Below are positions 12,338 through 24,900 of a stretch of DNA of 64,000 nucleotides, piece by piece. The notes beneath the pieces were generated by a model. The model saw only the letters and a program-made list of their open reading frames with translations. It was not told the origin of the DNA and ran no database searches. This stretch comes from Echinococcus granulosus (lineage: Eukaryota > Platyhelminthes > Cestoda > Cyclophyllidea > Taeniidae): assembly GCF_000524195.1 (NCBI RefSeq), contig NW_020170426.1, positions 227,042 to 291,041 on the forward strand. Reading direction: 5' to 3'. The translations under genes and the position numbers were made by a program. The stretch's first letter is position 1. The number at the start of each line of letters is the position of its first letter.

Positions 12338-15300
12338 TTATTTTTTGCGTTTGCACGCCACCACATGTATGAAGTTGTCCGGATAGGCCATCCACTCACA
12401 CATCCACTGAGCTGGCGTCTCTGGCGGCACCTCCACTCCATGCACCAGAAATATGAAATCTGTAGAAGAAACAAATCACAGTTACTGAAACGCTATGAGT
12501 AGAAAAGTGACAAGCTGACCTTCAGCATGAAGTTGAACGTGGCTGCACTTGAGGAGGGTGGCAATCACGTCAGCGAAGGTGGCAGGAGTCCCGTCCACCC
12601 CACTGAAGGGGGACACGAGGGTCTGGAGGTAGGTTGTAGTGGGGGGAGAAGTCTCGAAGGCGTGGGGGGAAAAGTATACACGGAAGGGGCAGTGTCGAAA
12701 TGCTTTCATTGCACCGGTTGTGACCATTAGAGCTGCTGCATCCTCACCGAAAATGCGCGTGGTTTGCCCATCCTCGATGTCGTTCTCAGTGGGGTCTGGA
12801 GCAGTGCATACAGAAATGATAAGTAATCAAAAAGCGTATTCTTTGGCCGAGGGTAAATGAAGTTGGCCAGAAGAAAGACAATGAAAAGTTCTAAAGAACG
12901 ATTTGTTGCGGTATGAAAGTCGCTACCGTATGGGTTTTCTTTTATGGTTCGAGTATCGCAAATATCGGACGACCAAAAACTAACTTCGAAATGCAACATT
13001 TCCTAATGTAATCTATTTTAACAAAACATTACATTAGAGAAGATTGAAAAGGAATACAGAGCTATTCCAATCAACCTGGGAGTTTTGACTTCACTGCCAT
13101 AAAAGGGCGATCGCCGTGGCAGAATTACGCGTGATTGTAGATCACACGTCCGGGCACAGCCAGTCAAGATGACAGACGACAGCGGTGGTGGATAGGTGAA
13201 ACAATATGCGGCGATTAAAGAAGATTCTTGTTAATGAAAACATAAGAACACCGCATACTCGTGTCTGCAGGTACGTAGTAACCCACGTCAATGAAGGCAA
13301 TGCACAGGTGATACACACTAGACATAAGTTAATTGAATACCACGAAAAGCCCTGGGAATTCTTAACGTTTTAGAAAAGAGCATAATTAATACACTGATTT
13401 TGATTACTTGTTTTAGAAACAAAGTGTATTTCAGCAGGGAAAATAAAAAGCCAATCACGTTATGAACAACCCGTTAGTATAGGGGCAACTATTCACAATC
13501 AATTCCCATTAGGACTGAATTCAGGCAGCCATGGCCTACAACTAACCGGGTGGAGCCAGTGACCTGGCGGGTGCGGGAGCGCCCTGCATGAAGCGCTTAT
13601 TGATGGACCAGAAGAGATCGAAGCGGTGCTGCAGGAGACCGTTCCACAGTCGGTGCTGATCTTCTGGGAGTAATTCATTGAAGATCGGTCCAGGACCCTC
13701 GCGACCTCGGTGCTTCAGCTGGTCTGCCTCCTTCAGGGTGGCCAGGAAAATTGCCTCAACAGCGGAGCGGGAAACCGGAGGTGCAAGGAGAGTGTTTGTT
13801 GGATAATCCTGTCAATAGGACTTATTAGCAGCAGAACGATATTTTTATCAATTATGCATCTGTCTACGCAAATCTTTCAGTTCCCACAATCCGCCTGTCA
13901 CACTAGTGCCATGAAGGTGTGGTAAAGGTCTTCAAGACATTCTGTAGGTCATTGCTAGATTTTTAAAAAGTACCGACTTTAGAGATTATCAGAACAATGC
14001 AATTTAGCAAGCGGTAAGTGAACCCACGCCAAAGGAACACAAACCTTGGTTCTGCTGAATGAATACCACGAAAAAGAATGAATGAATCTGCAGACTTAAA
14101 AAAGGGACTGACACCACGCGTAAACTTTGTCAGCCGTTCCACGCATGTGTAATGGAGGTGAAACATGCAAAACCACCAACAAGAGGACTAGTTAGTGTGC
14201 GCGAATGATAATAATGAATGATGACCAAAATGTAAACACGCGATATCTTTCAAACATGCCAAAAGAGAGCGATAACGAAAAAGACAATTGCATTGCACTA
14301 GCATAAGGATAAAAAGGAAAAATGAATGCAAAACACAGGTCCAGGAAGCTACTTTACCTTGTCTTGTTATGTGGTCATACACAGCAAATATTTCTACAGG
14401 TGGCAATTGACACACAAAACACGCTTTTGTAGACTATCAGTAAACCACGATCAATTAAATGAAAGAGAATTCCTATAATAAAGTTGACAAATAATATGTA
14501 ACAAGAAATTCACCAAAAATGCAATCTTTGGATTTTAAAGTACCCTTCCATTGACTGAACAACTGATGCATCATCTTAATCCATGTCATAAAATTGATTC
14601 TATAATACCCAAATACTAGATAGAAGCGGTAACGGTGACCAAAGAGAACGCTGAGGAAGATACTCAAAAAAAAACCGAAGTTAGACACCAAACTGATATT
14701 CGGTTAAAGTGCATTTTTATTTCATGAGCCCTTCTGATCTCCTGCGAAGCTGCCACCAAGCCAGCAGTACAAAGCTGTAATAATCGTCTTTTATCCTTTA
14801 TATGTGGTTATACTAAGGCCCCTTCCAGACTAGTACATATTGGTACACGGGCAGAGATGACCACAAGCGAAGGAAGACGGTAACTTACCCCAAAGCGCAC
14901 AGTGATCTCCCAAGGTAGTTTATCCGGTGAGCCATAGAGATCGAAAAGCAGCCCAACAGGATAGTGCCTGGAAAAGTTTACTTTGGTAAGTTCACTAACA
15001 TACCATTCACCGATGTTAGGATACGCCACTGTTCTAAACCGCGGCTCTCACTTCCTTATTACTAAAGTATTTGAAATGCTCCGGAGGGGATAGAGTTTAA
15101 CTACCTCTGCCCAAGATACACCCATAACCGAGACCGACTTGCCATTTCAAAGGAACGCCGTCGTAGACCAGCCAGTAGGTAAGATCCTTTTTAACAGAAT
15201 GCGATTCCTCAGTAGATTGCGCGGGTGAACTGTCGTCAGTGAGGTCAGAGGGAGAGTGAGTGTGAGATAGTGGAAATTTCGACTGGAGGTAGGTGCGGAA

Positions 15301-15542
15301 CTGTAAGATTACCTTTTCCAATACAAGTGGGAAGTATGTGACCCGCGGGACTAACATCTATAACAAAGAAGTTATCATTGGTTTAGCGCTAAATGATAAA
15401 GTGTAATAATGGCAAAAAAGCTTACAAGAAAGGGAGGAGGGGGTGAAGGAATTTCATGGGGTATTTCGCTAGGAAAAACACAAAAGGAAACAGGGATTGC
15501 ACCATTCCATATTTTCTGGGAGATGGCGTCATTAGATTCCAT
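12338..15542 (-). CDS. ATG5: autophagy protein 5 (ATG5), six exons, complete
   Basis: ATG5 is joined covalently to ATG12 and, with ATG16, forms the E3-like complex that lipidates ATG8/LC3 on growing autophagosome membranes. Exons (minus): 15542-15426, 15357-15143, 14967-14889, 13808-13547, 12795-12520, 12459-12338; phases agree throughout and predict 356 residues (human 275). Family landmarks in order: IWNGAIPVSF at the N-terminus, LVPRVTYFPLV, VYDGVPLKWHYPVGLLFDL (first ubiquitin fold), LKEADQLKHRG with Lys163 as the expected ATG12 acceptor (human Lys130), LWNGLLQHRFDLFWSINK (helical region), then CPFRVYF and the C-terminal ubiquitin fold ending WMAYPDNFIHVVACKRKK. Extra length comes from a polar insert in exon 2 (HTHSPSDLTDDSSPAQ) and one after the SINKRFM helix. 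Intron 2 uses a GC donor. The ATG at 15548, two codons upstream in frame, is an alternative start. The gene diverges from DCAF6. Confidence 0.95.
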
Positions 15543-15978
15543 CTGCATATAGGATGTATCTGTAATTGTTTCTGCACTCCTAATCGAACGATCTAAAAAC
15601 ATCACAAAAGAGCAACATGAGTGGAGTAACAAGACTGGTAAGATAAAATAAAAAATAGACGCAATTTAAGCACATGCTCAGGGACCTAGTAGGAAATTGA
15701 TAACATGGGGCTCTTGAAAGACGCGCTTAAAACATTAGTTCTTAAAAACAAATCTTATTAAAGATAAATAATTTTTGAAAACTCTGCGAAAAAATAAATA
15801 TTCTAATGCAAATTTAGGCAGCTTGCATAAAATACCTGTATCTACCAAAATTGACGGGCAAATCGTGTGCGAATTAGCTCCTTGGCTTTGCTTCGTAATC
15901 GACTGTATGTGATTTCCCGCAGAACGTCAATGCTTGATGATTATTTTCCCCTTTTTGAGGACGAGAAGATTCGAGAGT
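15543..15978. promoter_or_regulatory. bidirectional ATG5/DCAF6 promoter interval
   Basis: Only 436 bp separate the divergent start codons of ATG5 and DCAF6. No coding exon is evident in it. It is A/T-rich in the middle (about 15.72-15.84 kb). I could not pick out a convincing TATA box or initiator, so this call rests on gene geometry. Confidence 0.5.
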
Positions 15979-18900
15979 ATGGGTTTTGTAAAGGTATCTC
16001 GTAACTTCCGGCGCCCTTCTTATCTCCTAGACAGTCTGCGTAACTTCTATTCCCTCGCCGTCAAAAATGCGTTTCCGTCACATGACGGATGTGTAGGACT
16101 TTTACCCACATAGTTGGCTTAATTTATCTAGGTTAACACTATAAAATGGGACAATTCAGGCCAATTTATCCTGTCTGGAGGTGATGACCGCTGTGTCGCA
16201 ATTACCGACGTCTTTTCAAATGCCCCTGATAACGTCGTCTTTCGTAAGGAACTGAAAGCTATGAGCAACATATTTATAGCAAAGTTTATACCCGAAACAT
16301 GCAATGATATTGTACTTACTGACTTTTCATAGAGTGCATTTATCTGAATAGATTTATGCAGGCTTTCGTTGTGGATGTGTAATGCGTGTTTCTGTCAGTG
16401 GTGGGACTAGTCTTACCGACGGTCAACTCTTTTTCTCTCACAAGATGCCCGTCTATGACGTAAGATAACCCAAATTATCGTCCATACCATTTGATCGCAG
16501 ATTTGGTTCCATCCATAATCGGTTTTGATTTCAGATATTGACACTTCAAGACCACCAGCACTGTATAATTACGCTATCTCATGACCATACTGTTCGTCTG
16601 TGGGATACACGACTACCCCATTGTATTGGTCGCGATATGCAGCTTTGTGGTCGAACGTGTTTCTTCAGCACAATCAACTCTGCAACTTCAGCCCACTCCA
16701 AACTGCCTCAGATCGCCCCAACCATGCGATTCGAATTTCCCGTCACTGCTGGTGACGTTCATCCTCTTGACGGCTCGCGAGCCATTGCCCTAGCCAGTGC
16801 TGATGGCTTTGTGCGGTTGTTTGATCTTCGGCGCCTGTGTTCTCCATGTAACTTCCCTTTTACTTCCTACCTACACTACGCTATACACGTCTACGGCCTC
16901 TTTTTTTGCATTCATCAGCGATGGACACTCTAGCAACGGGTTCCAAGCAGGCAGCGCCACATCCCTACCAGATTGTTCGTCCCCTGGGTCTAGCTAGTCA
17001 TTCAAATTTCTCTCATGAAATTCGCCTCGACTATGGGCCGCTATTTATCACCTCAGTGTGCTTTGAACCGCTTCATACCTCTCTTAACCTGAGCCTGCAA
17101 CAACAGCTTCGACATCGTCGATTCAAGTCGCAGTATCCTGGACGGCGAATGCTTGTCAGTCATATGTACTCCTCTGTCTTCCTCTTCGACCTCAACAAAC
17201 TAGAGGAGAAAATTGAGGAATTTTCGCACTCTACTGACCATTTGTTATCAGTGAGTGTCTAGGCGCCTCGTAATAAATATCATGTCATCTGACATTCTTC
17301 CACTTTAGTCGGCTAGACAGAAGGAGGAAAGGGTGGAGGCAGAAGGAAGTACTGCTCAGCCATCGGGAGACGCTGAAAGTTCTGAAAACGTCGAGCCACG
17401 TGAGTCTGTTCACTCATTGATGAAATATAAAGCCCAACTACTTGTAACGTATTAGAGTTGCTTCTGCAATGTTTTAGCGACTAAAGACGTTTTTCGTTCA
17501 TCCTAACACCTTTAATAGCGGCAGACATCAACTTTTCGTTGGAGTTATTACGCCTTGCCTATTGGCAATTCGATCATTAGCCTTCTTAGGCCTTCCGCTT
17601 TTGTATCGTACAGATTGTATGTCTGTTTAAATTCGACACTTCCGACGACGTCCTTTTTAGCTTCTTTCCCGTTTTACTAACTAAAAGTATTTCTGACGGT
17701 CCAGGGTGTCTTGTGACTTCAGGCCCATTTGGTCATCCGAATTGGAGGCTAAAATCGTGGGGACGGCATGCCTTTCCTTATTTCTCGTTAGACCCAAAGC
17801 TTATATTGTTGAGGTCGAAGTAGGTAGAATTTGGCAAAAGTTCAGGTTTATCATTAGTGTACATAAGTGGTGTAATGCCGTAGGCATGACCGTCAAGATT
17901 TTGGATAGTTACTAAGTATAGTGAGGTTCTGTCAGGCCATTCATATTGAACAAAGATTGATTTGGGAGGTGTTACTGAATAATGCCCTACAGTGTACATA
18001 TTCAATACGCCACTTTCTTTCCGCTTTCCCCAAAAGCAACAAGGCCGCTTTCAATTTGTGGAAACCTGATCTCGTTGCATTGGTGGTCACCCTGTAGAAC
18101 TGTAATTAGGGGCTTTGCCAACAGTTGACCCCGTTTTATCCCTTTTGTGGTGAGTCTCCTTCGATTCAGACCTGCGACAAATATCTTTCCTCTGTGACGT
18201 TTAGACTTATCAACCAACTCGAGGAATCTGAATAGTTACTAGCCTGGTTCAGGTTCACTTACCACTGCCGCCAATGTAGCTCCTCAAGTCATTTCTCGAG
18301 CCGAAATGATGCATGCGATCTGCAGAGATTCAAGAGGCAGCCCTGCTAAACGATTATATATCAGTCGGCTACACTTTATACCACTTAACCTTCTTGAAGA
18401 TATTGTTCGAAATTTATGAGCTTCCTCTGTGCTTGCTAATGCGCATGGGTGTATTCTGGTCAGACACTGACTGGGATGATTTTTGAGACAGGGTAACTTG
18501 CAATATTTGAAAACCAAATGAATTAGGCATCAAAAAGTGTTAAGTGAATGTATCAAGGGAAGATTGGGATTTTATAAACGGTCGCAAGCGTTACAACAAT
18601 GGTTACGATGGGACCACTCCTCCAAGGTGATTTCTGATGCGACATGGCGATACAGCGTCAAGTGCTTTTGTCAGTAGCCAACCTGGCATCTAATCAAAAC
18701 GACAGCGGTGGCAGCGTGGCTAATGGTGCTTTACATTATAGAGACAGGTTAAAGGAAACTGTAATTTGTCCGTATATCCTGCGGTATCGGAAGTTATTGG
18801 GGTGTTGTTGAGGCTATCCACAACCCCAGAAAGCCATTCCCATTTTGACTCTACAAATTCAGGGGTTGAATGTTCCCTTTTTGCGTTTATTTCTCGAACA

Positions 18901-21900
18901 TTCTAGACTGTTTCTCAACTTGATTTTTCATTTATTTCCCTTCGATGGGCAGTTTCACGCTGGCTAATGTCCACTTTAAGGTCAAGGCCATTTAAAAAGG
19001 CACGTTTACGCTAGAAAGGCGATCACGCGAGTACTTCAGCCAACAAGCATGTACGTGCTCACTATATTTAGAGGATGCTGTTCTGAAGTCCTTATCGACT
19101 TTGATTTGCTGGTTGGAATCGTGACGGCGCCCATGCTCATACACTTGTAAATTGTAGTTCTTAACAAATATTATCGCAAAGCATTTCATTGTTTAGTTTA
19201 TGACATTCCCCTAAATAGGATTTTTTTCCCACTTTCAGGTGCAGCCAGTGTTATTTTTGCAATGCTTCTTGCCGGGTGTGTTAACTTCTTTCATTCATTC
19301 ATTACCCATTGAACGTATTGTCAGCCCAGTTAAAGTAATGCTCGAGTTTAATTTGGGATTAGAAATGGCAAATTATTAAATTGGCATAATGGATTATCTT
19401 TCCATGTAGTTTTGCAGTAAACATAATCCTTTTGTTATTTTTGTACCTTTGAAAGTAAGTCTTACGTAATACTTCTTAAAAAGTCATAAAGGGCAAGTCA
19501 ACCTGTTTAAAATTAGATTTTTTATCTTTCACAAATGCGTGTTAAAAAACAGCTCTAGCTAATTAGCTCGTGAAAAAAAGACCCTTTTGGATATGCAAAC
19601 TCATTCACAAACTTCCCTGATCAGTTTTTGCTTCACTTTGGCGCCTCTACTTTTGGATAGGGCTGTGGAACGAAGGCGTGCAATGTCGATGAATCACAAC
19701 AACAATTCGGATCCGGAACGCCGTTCTCATGAAACAGAGAGCTCCACTGACAATGCTCATGACACCTCGTCTCGTCATTCTTCATCCAGAGATTCCACCA
19801 TTGAGGGTACATCGCATCTTGAGAAATTTCTGACCCTATTATCTCATAATGGATACATCTCTTGTACAAAACCTTTCCTGCCTTACAGAGGCAGGTGAGA
19901 GTTCGGCTAAGGAATTGGAGTTCGCCTCAGACGAGATGATCGCTCGCGTTCTTGCCTCCTGTCCACGAGCACGACAAATAGCCTCCTATGCTGGGCAGCG
20001 ATCATTCCGCACTGTGGTGAGTCAAGTTGGATCACCTTTACAGCGTTTATGGTTTTGTTTCATTAACCCTTTTACTATTCACCGGGAGCAACCTCTTTCT
20101 CCAGATATTTATTCTTTATGTGTTTGAACTGTTACCGAGTTCGCCGTCGTCCCGTCTTAATCAACAAATTATTTGTTAAAAACTGGGAATTTTTTGTGAA
20201 TTTAGTGGAAATTACTGTAGGTCCATATGTGAAGATAGTGTAGTGGTGCGGGACTGTTCTTATGGTGATTTTGTGAAAGGAAATTGTTCGCTTATATGAC
20301 TGTGGTTTATTTGTGTGAACACGCCCTCCAGATGTCAGGATGTTATCTGACTTACTAAAATGTACTTTAAGTTTACAACAAGCTTGATCTCTAATTTTAG
20401 TCGAAGTCAAATTAGTGGTGAAGATTTGCTGAAACTGAGTCTCGGTTGTTCACAGTGCTAAAGTAACTAAATGGATCCTTGCGGATTTGTATAATAAAAT
20501 TGAATAACTGCTGGAGGCTCTTCAAGTCTTTTTATTAGCTAACGTAGCCGCTGGCACAAGATACTAACTACAACCCCTTACCAATGAGATAAAGCTTGCT
20601 GAGAATTCCACTTTTATGGAGCGTGTTTTGTTTCTAGAGACTAAAAATATGGCTGTAATTTTTGACCGTCAGAAAGAACTTCATGGTGAATAATTTCTTC
20701 CGCAGTGCATCACACTCAAGGGAGGCCTAATTCTGTGGGGAATGAAGTAATGCCTTAGAGGTGCGGCGTGGGTTAGTGGGTCGTTTGGGAAGAACCAATG
20801 ATATGCTTGGTCGCTTGACGTTGGAATGCAAAAGTTAATTCTTATCGTAAGTTAGTCAATCTTTTCCCAACTTCAAGTTTTTCCAAAGTAAAGGAAGGAG
20901 GTGGAGAACAAATTGATGGTCCTTGAAACTTATCGTCACCTGTTAGTGCGTAGCATGCGAAAGTCATTTACTTAGCTTCCACGATTTTCCAGCTAATGTG
21001 GATGTCAATAAATTGTCTTATCATCAATCACGCTAGTCGTTACTGAAAGGTATTCTTGACACGTAAATCCCTAGTTATTTTTAACCAATACTAATACACA
21101 CTCCCCCATTCTTTATGGTCAAGAACAAAGCGTCTCTTTCCCTAGTATGGTGCATCTCTTGAAGTGGTTCATCATCGGAATTGCATTTTTTATTTAAGCC
21201 GCTTAGCTTCAGGTGGTGTGTTGTTCTGCTATCGCAAGTTCCAATACGATGCAAGAAATTGGAGGAGAAGCCAACTCCTACAGCTTTGTGATCGAGTGAA
21301 GTTCGCCTGCTAGGCCGGACGAGCTGGGATCACGCGAGGAAGATGGTGGAGTGCTCCATCGATAGACTAACGCATTTTCATGCACACTTTACCGTGTTTG
21401 CACACTAAACAATCTCGTGCGTTTCATAAGTTCCTGTATCTTACTAGAGGCAATTGTGTCAAGCTATACCGAAAATCGCACGAAATTTTTCGGTCAAGCG
21501 ATGCATTGCATAGTGTATGTGTGTTCACATTCGATTAGTTGAACATAGCCCTTCCCAAGAATAAGGTATTTTCTTGATGGATTTGACAAGTACGAACTTT
21601 ATTCGCTCAACTGATGCACGAATCCAATCACCACAGGCATCTTCGCGCGAAATTATTTGCATAATTGGAGAAAGGGGTCATTTTTCCTTAACACTTAGTG
21701 TTTTTTCTTCAACTATTGCTATTGACTTTACCATTATTGATAGATTTTATGGTATTTGCTCTGTTTATTTTTATTAAGGAATCAGCTGCTCGACATCCTA
21801 GATACGTTTTTCCTTTGGCACGAATCGAGAAACGACGCCTTTTTGGCACAAAATGCTGCCTGACGACACTTCTAGTCGTAAAATATAATAAATTAGGAAG

Positions 21901-24900
21901 TAATTAATTAATGAAACCAATACATGCATGGCAATTTCTTGTAGTTTTTTTATTCCTCTGTTTCTTCAATACTCCCATATTTTCTTTTACATACAGAACC
22001 GTCGACTTTTTTATCCAATGCGATGTTGTTTTGATGTTGTTCCTGCCCTGGTAACCTTTGGTCACTAGGCCCTATATATTACTGCAATGTCATTGGTTCA
22101 GCTACCTTCTCTAGATCAAGGACGCGTGTTTCTGGGGTGAAGACTTCATAATCAGTGGTTCGGAGTGCGGTCATGTGCTGGCGTGGGATCGGGCAACGGG
22201 AGAGCCCGTGAATTCTATCAAAGCAGACACCGTGGTGAATCGTCTTCAGCCTCATCCCTTTCTTCCCTGTGAGTCGTCCCTATATTGTTATTTTACAAGT
22301 AGCGGTTGTTGCATTCCCTGGATGATTGGAGAGCAGAGAGACGAGTTCCCATTTGACCAAAACGGCGGATCATATACTCTTTATGCTTTAGCAGATATTT
22401 GTGAATGAGATCAAAATATCAAGCATCAAATTTGACATTCAGCCCCGTCTGTAATCTATGTGCAATTTAGAGCTACTGTAGTGGTTTGGAAGTGCAAGAA
22501 GTGTCGCCATTATTGCAAGTACGCAGCTGATATCAGAAAAGCCTCGCAGGTACGAGGACGTAATAAAATAGTGAGATTTGCCTCTAAAATCTCTTCGTGT
22601 CAGGCGCCAACTTATGCTCGGAATACTATGGGACGACCCGTTGGTATATTCTGCCTCATTTTGTCTCTGCTATTCGTGATTTTATAGTTTCTATTCCGGA
22701 GCTTTTTAATTTAAACCGTTAAGGTTATCATTGGTATCAAAAGGTCAGACTTCGACTAGTCAGGCTGCTTGTTATCATACATTTTCACTGGGCATTTTGA
22801 TCCCATTTGAGATTTTGAACATGTCTTTTTGTTTATGGGCTGATCATGAACGAAGCATCTGTTGCTAATATCTTTGAGTTATTGACACTGTATTGGTTTG
22901 GTTTGTTAAATTTTTTAAAGAAAAAAAGTCTTCGCCATTTCGTCTTTTCAGGGGTGGAAGGCAATAAAATTGATTACCAAGCCTAAGCTCGAAGAACAGT
23001 CGATTCTCCAATCACTTACCATTTTATAGAATTGAAGTACTTTGCCTGCTGCGACATTGTTTAGGAATTTGCCTTTGAAGTACACTAACGGTGGAATTTT
23101 CACCATTAAGATTGTCCCATGAATGCCGTTTTTTACATTTCTGTTGGCATTGCACTTTTCTCCTGACCTAGTGGTAACCCCCAGGATGTGTAGTATCGCC
23201 CCTTTTTCAGTGTTTTTAAATAAAGTTAAATCACGTAGTTTCACCACTATCGTTGACAGTACAGTTGTGCATGTCTGAAGAATAGCTGTTCAATGTTGTA
23301 TGAATAAAATAGTCCATGTTCTGGAGGGATTTTGGCTTCTGTATGAGTCATGATGTTTTACAATTTGAATAGTGAATGAACCAGACAATTTTGAGCTGTT
23401 GGAGCACGGTTTTGTTTTTATTGAGTGACATCCTTTTCCTGTTAGTGAATCTAGAGGGACATTGTTGTATTTTGTTACGTTTACGAGATTATTTACCTAG
23501 TTGCCTCCTATAGCATATTTCTGTGGACGTAATAAGACAAGCTAATGTAGCATAATGACTTATTTCCATTAGTGGAAAGAAATACTGGGAGTTTTAAGTA
23601 TAGACGGATGTCCATACAGTCAACGCATAAGTGGAGCCCACGGAGAGTCAAAAGTTTGCGCAGTCAAATATGCATTTAAACAGCTATTCTTTTACAGCAT
23701 AGTCTCTTCATTTGCACCACGTCCCCGGGGCTCTCCTTGACCTCTTTTTTTGCTTCGGCCATCAAAATGTACTCGGTGCCTTAAAATCCTCCGTGGGTAA
23801 GATTTGAATGTCCTACCTTTGGATGTTTTTGCTAACACCACCAATGACTATTGACGGTTTCAACTCCTCCACCTTCGTGAGCTTCGTTGTGGATATTTAC
23901 TACACGAGAGTGGCCGACGCTCCACAAAAGTGCATTTTATGTGCTGATCGCCATTCGTGGGAATGTTGACCCAAAGCGAGTCATTTAATTGAACACATAA
24001 TTTAAAGTAACTTCGTCGAGCTAAATCCAGTACTCACTCTTTGCTGCCATTCAGTGGTACTAGGATTGTGAAGGGGGTACCATTTTTTTTTCACGTACTT
24101 TGCGTCACTTCACATTAAATACCTCTGATAAGTGTTTCAATTCATTCAAATTTGGTGTTACTTCAGTAGTTAAGTGCCTCCTCGCAGAACTCAAGATTAG
24201 GGTGCTCGCAGACGAGGCTTCGGTTTTCTATTGTCGAGTCTCGGTAGAGCCAGTCATCCACCACGACAATTTTTTCGGTTACTGGTTCAGCATCCAGCAC
24301 CGATTTCTGGGCTTTTTGTTCTTTTAGATTGAGTTCGCTTACTGCTGCCATGGGTACAGAAGCCAATGTCTTTACCAAAGCCATAATGAAGCATACAAGG
24401 GTGGGAGGGTAGTTTATTGGCATGCGAAGAGCCGGAAGTCCAGTGGCATGGACGGATGTCTATGTAGTGGAAGGGTTCACGTAATTGGGTTCACATTCAA
24501 ACGATTATTTTTTCCAGTGTATCGTCATATTAGCACTGGTGCTTCTGAAAAGTTGAGGTATGCAAATCTACGGGTAACTTTATTATAGGTATACAGTGTG
24601 GCTGGGATACCAGCGGGACATCTACGGTACGCATGCACTGTAAAGGCAATTACTAAGGCGACAAAAAGGCCTGCGTAAATTGTATATCGGCTTAAACTGT
24701 TTTTCTCACATCTAGATCTTGCAGTAAGCGGCGTGGATTACAGCATTAAGCTTCTCCAACCGACGCCTCTTCCTTTGGACGAGACGGAGGATGATTTCGT
24801 CCATCGCATTAAAAAACGCAAAGCCGATGCGGCTGAGGTGACGTTGAAATTCGCTTTTTCTACTTGTCTGCATTTGTGACATTCAGAGGAGCGAAGGGCG

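Noticed and set aside
14473..14691. Candidate ATG5 exon containing FMTWIKMMHQLF
   Set aside because: It resembles the FM-C-KEAD region superficially, but the real segment (LKEADQLKHRG) is in the exon 13808-13547 and phases fit there.
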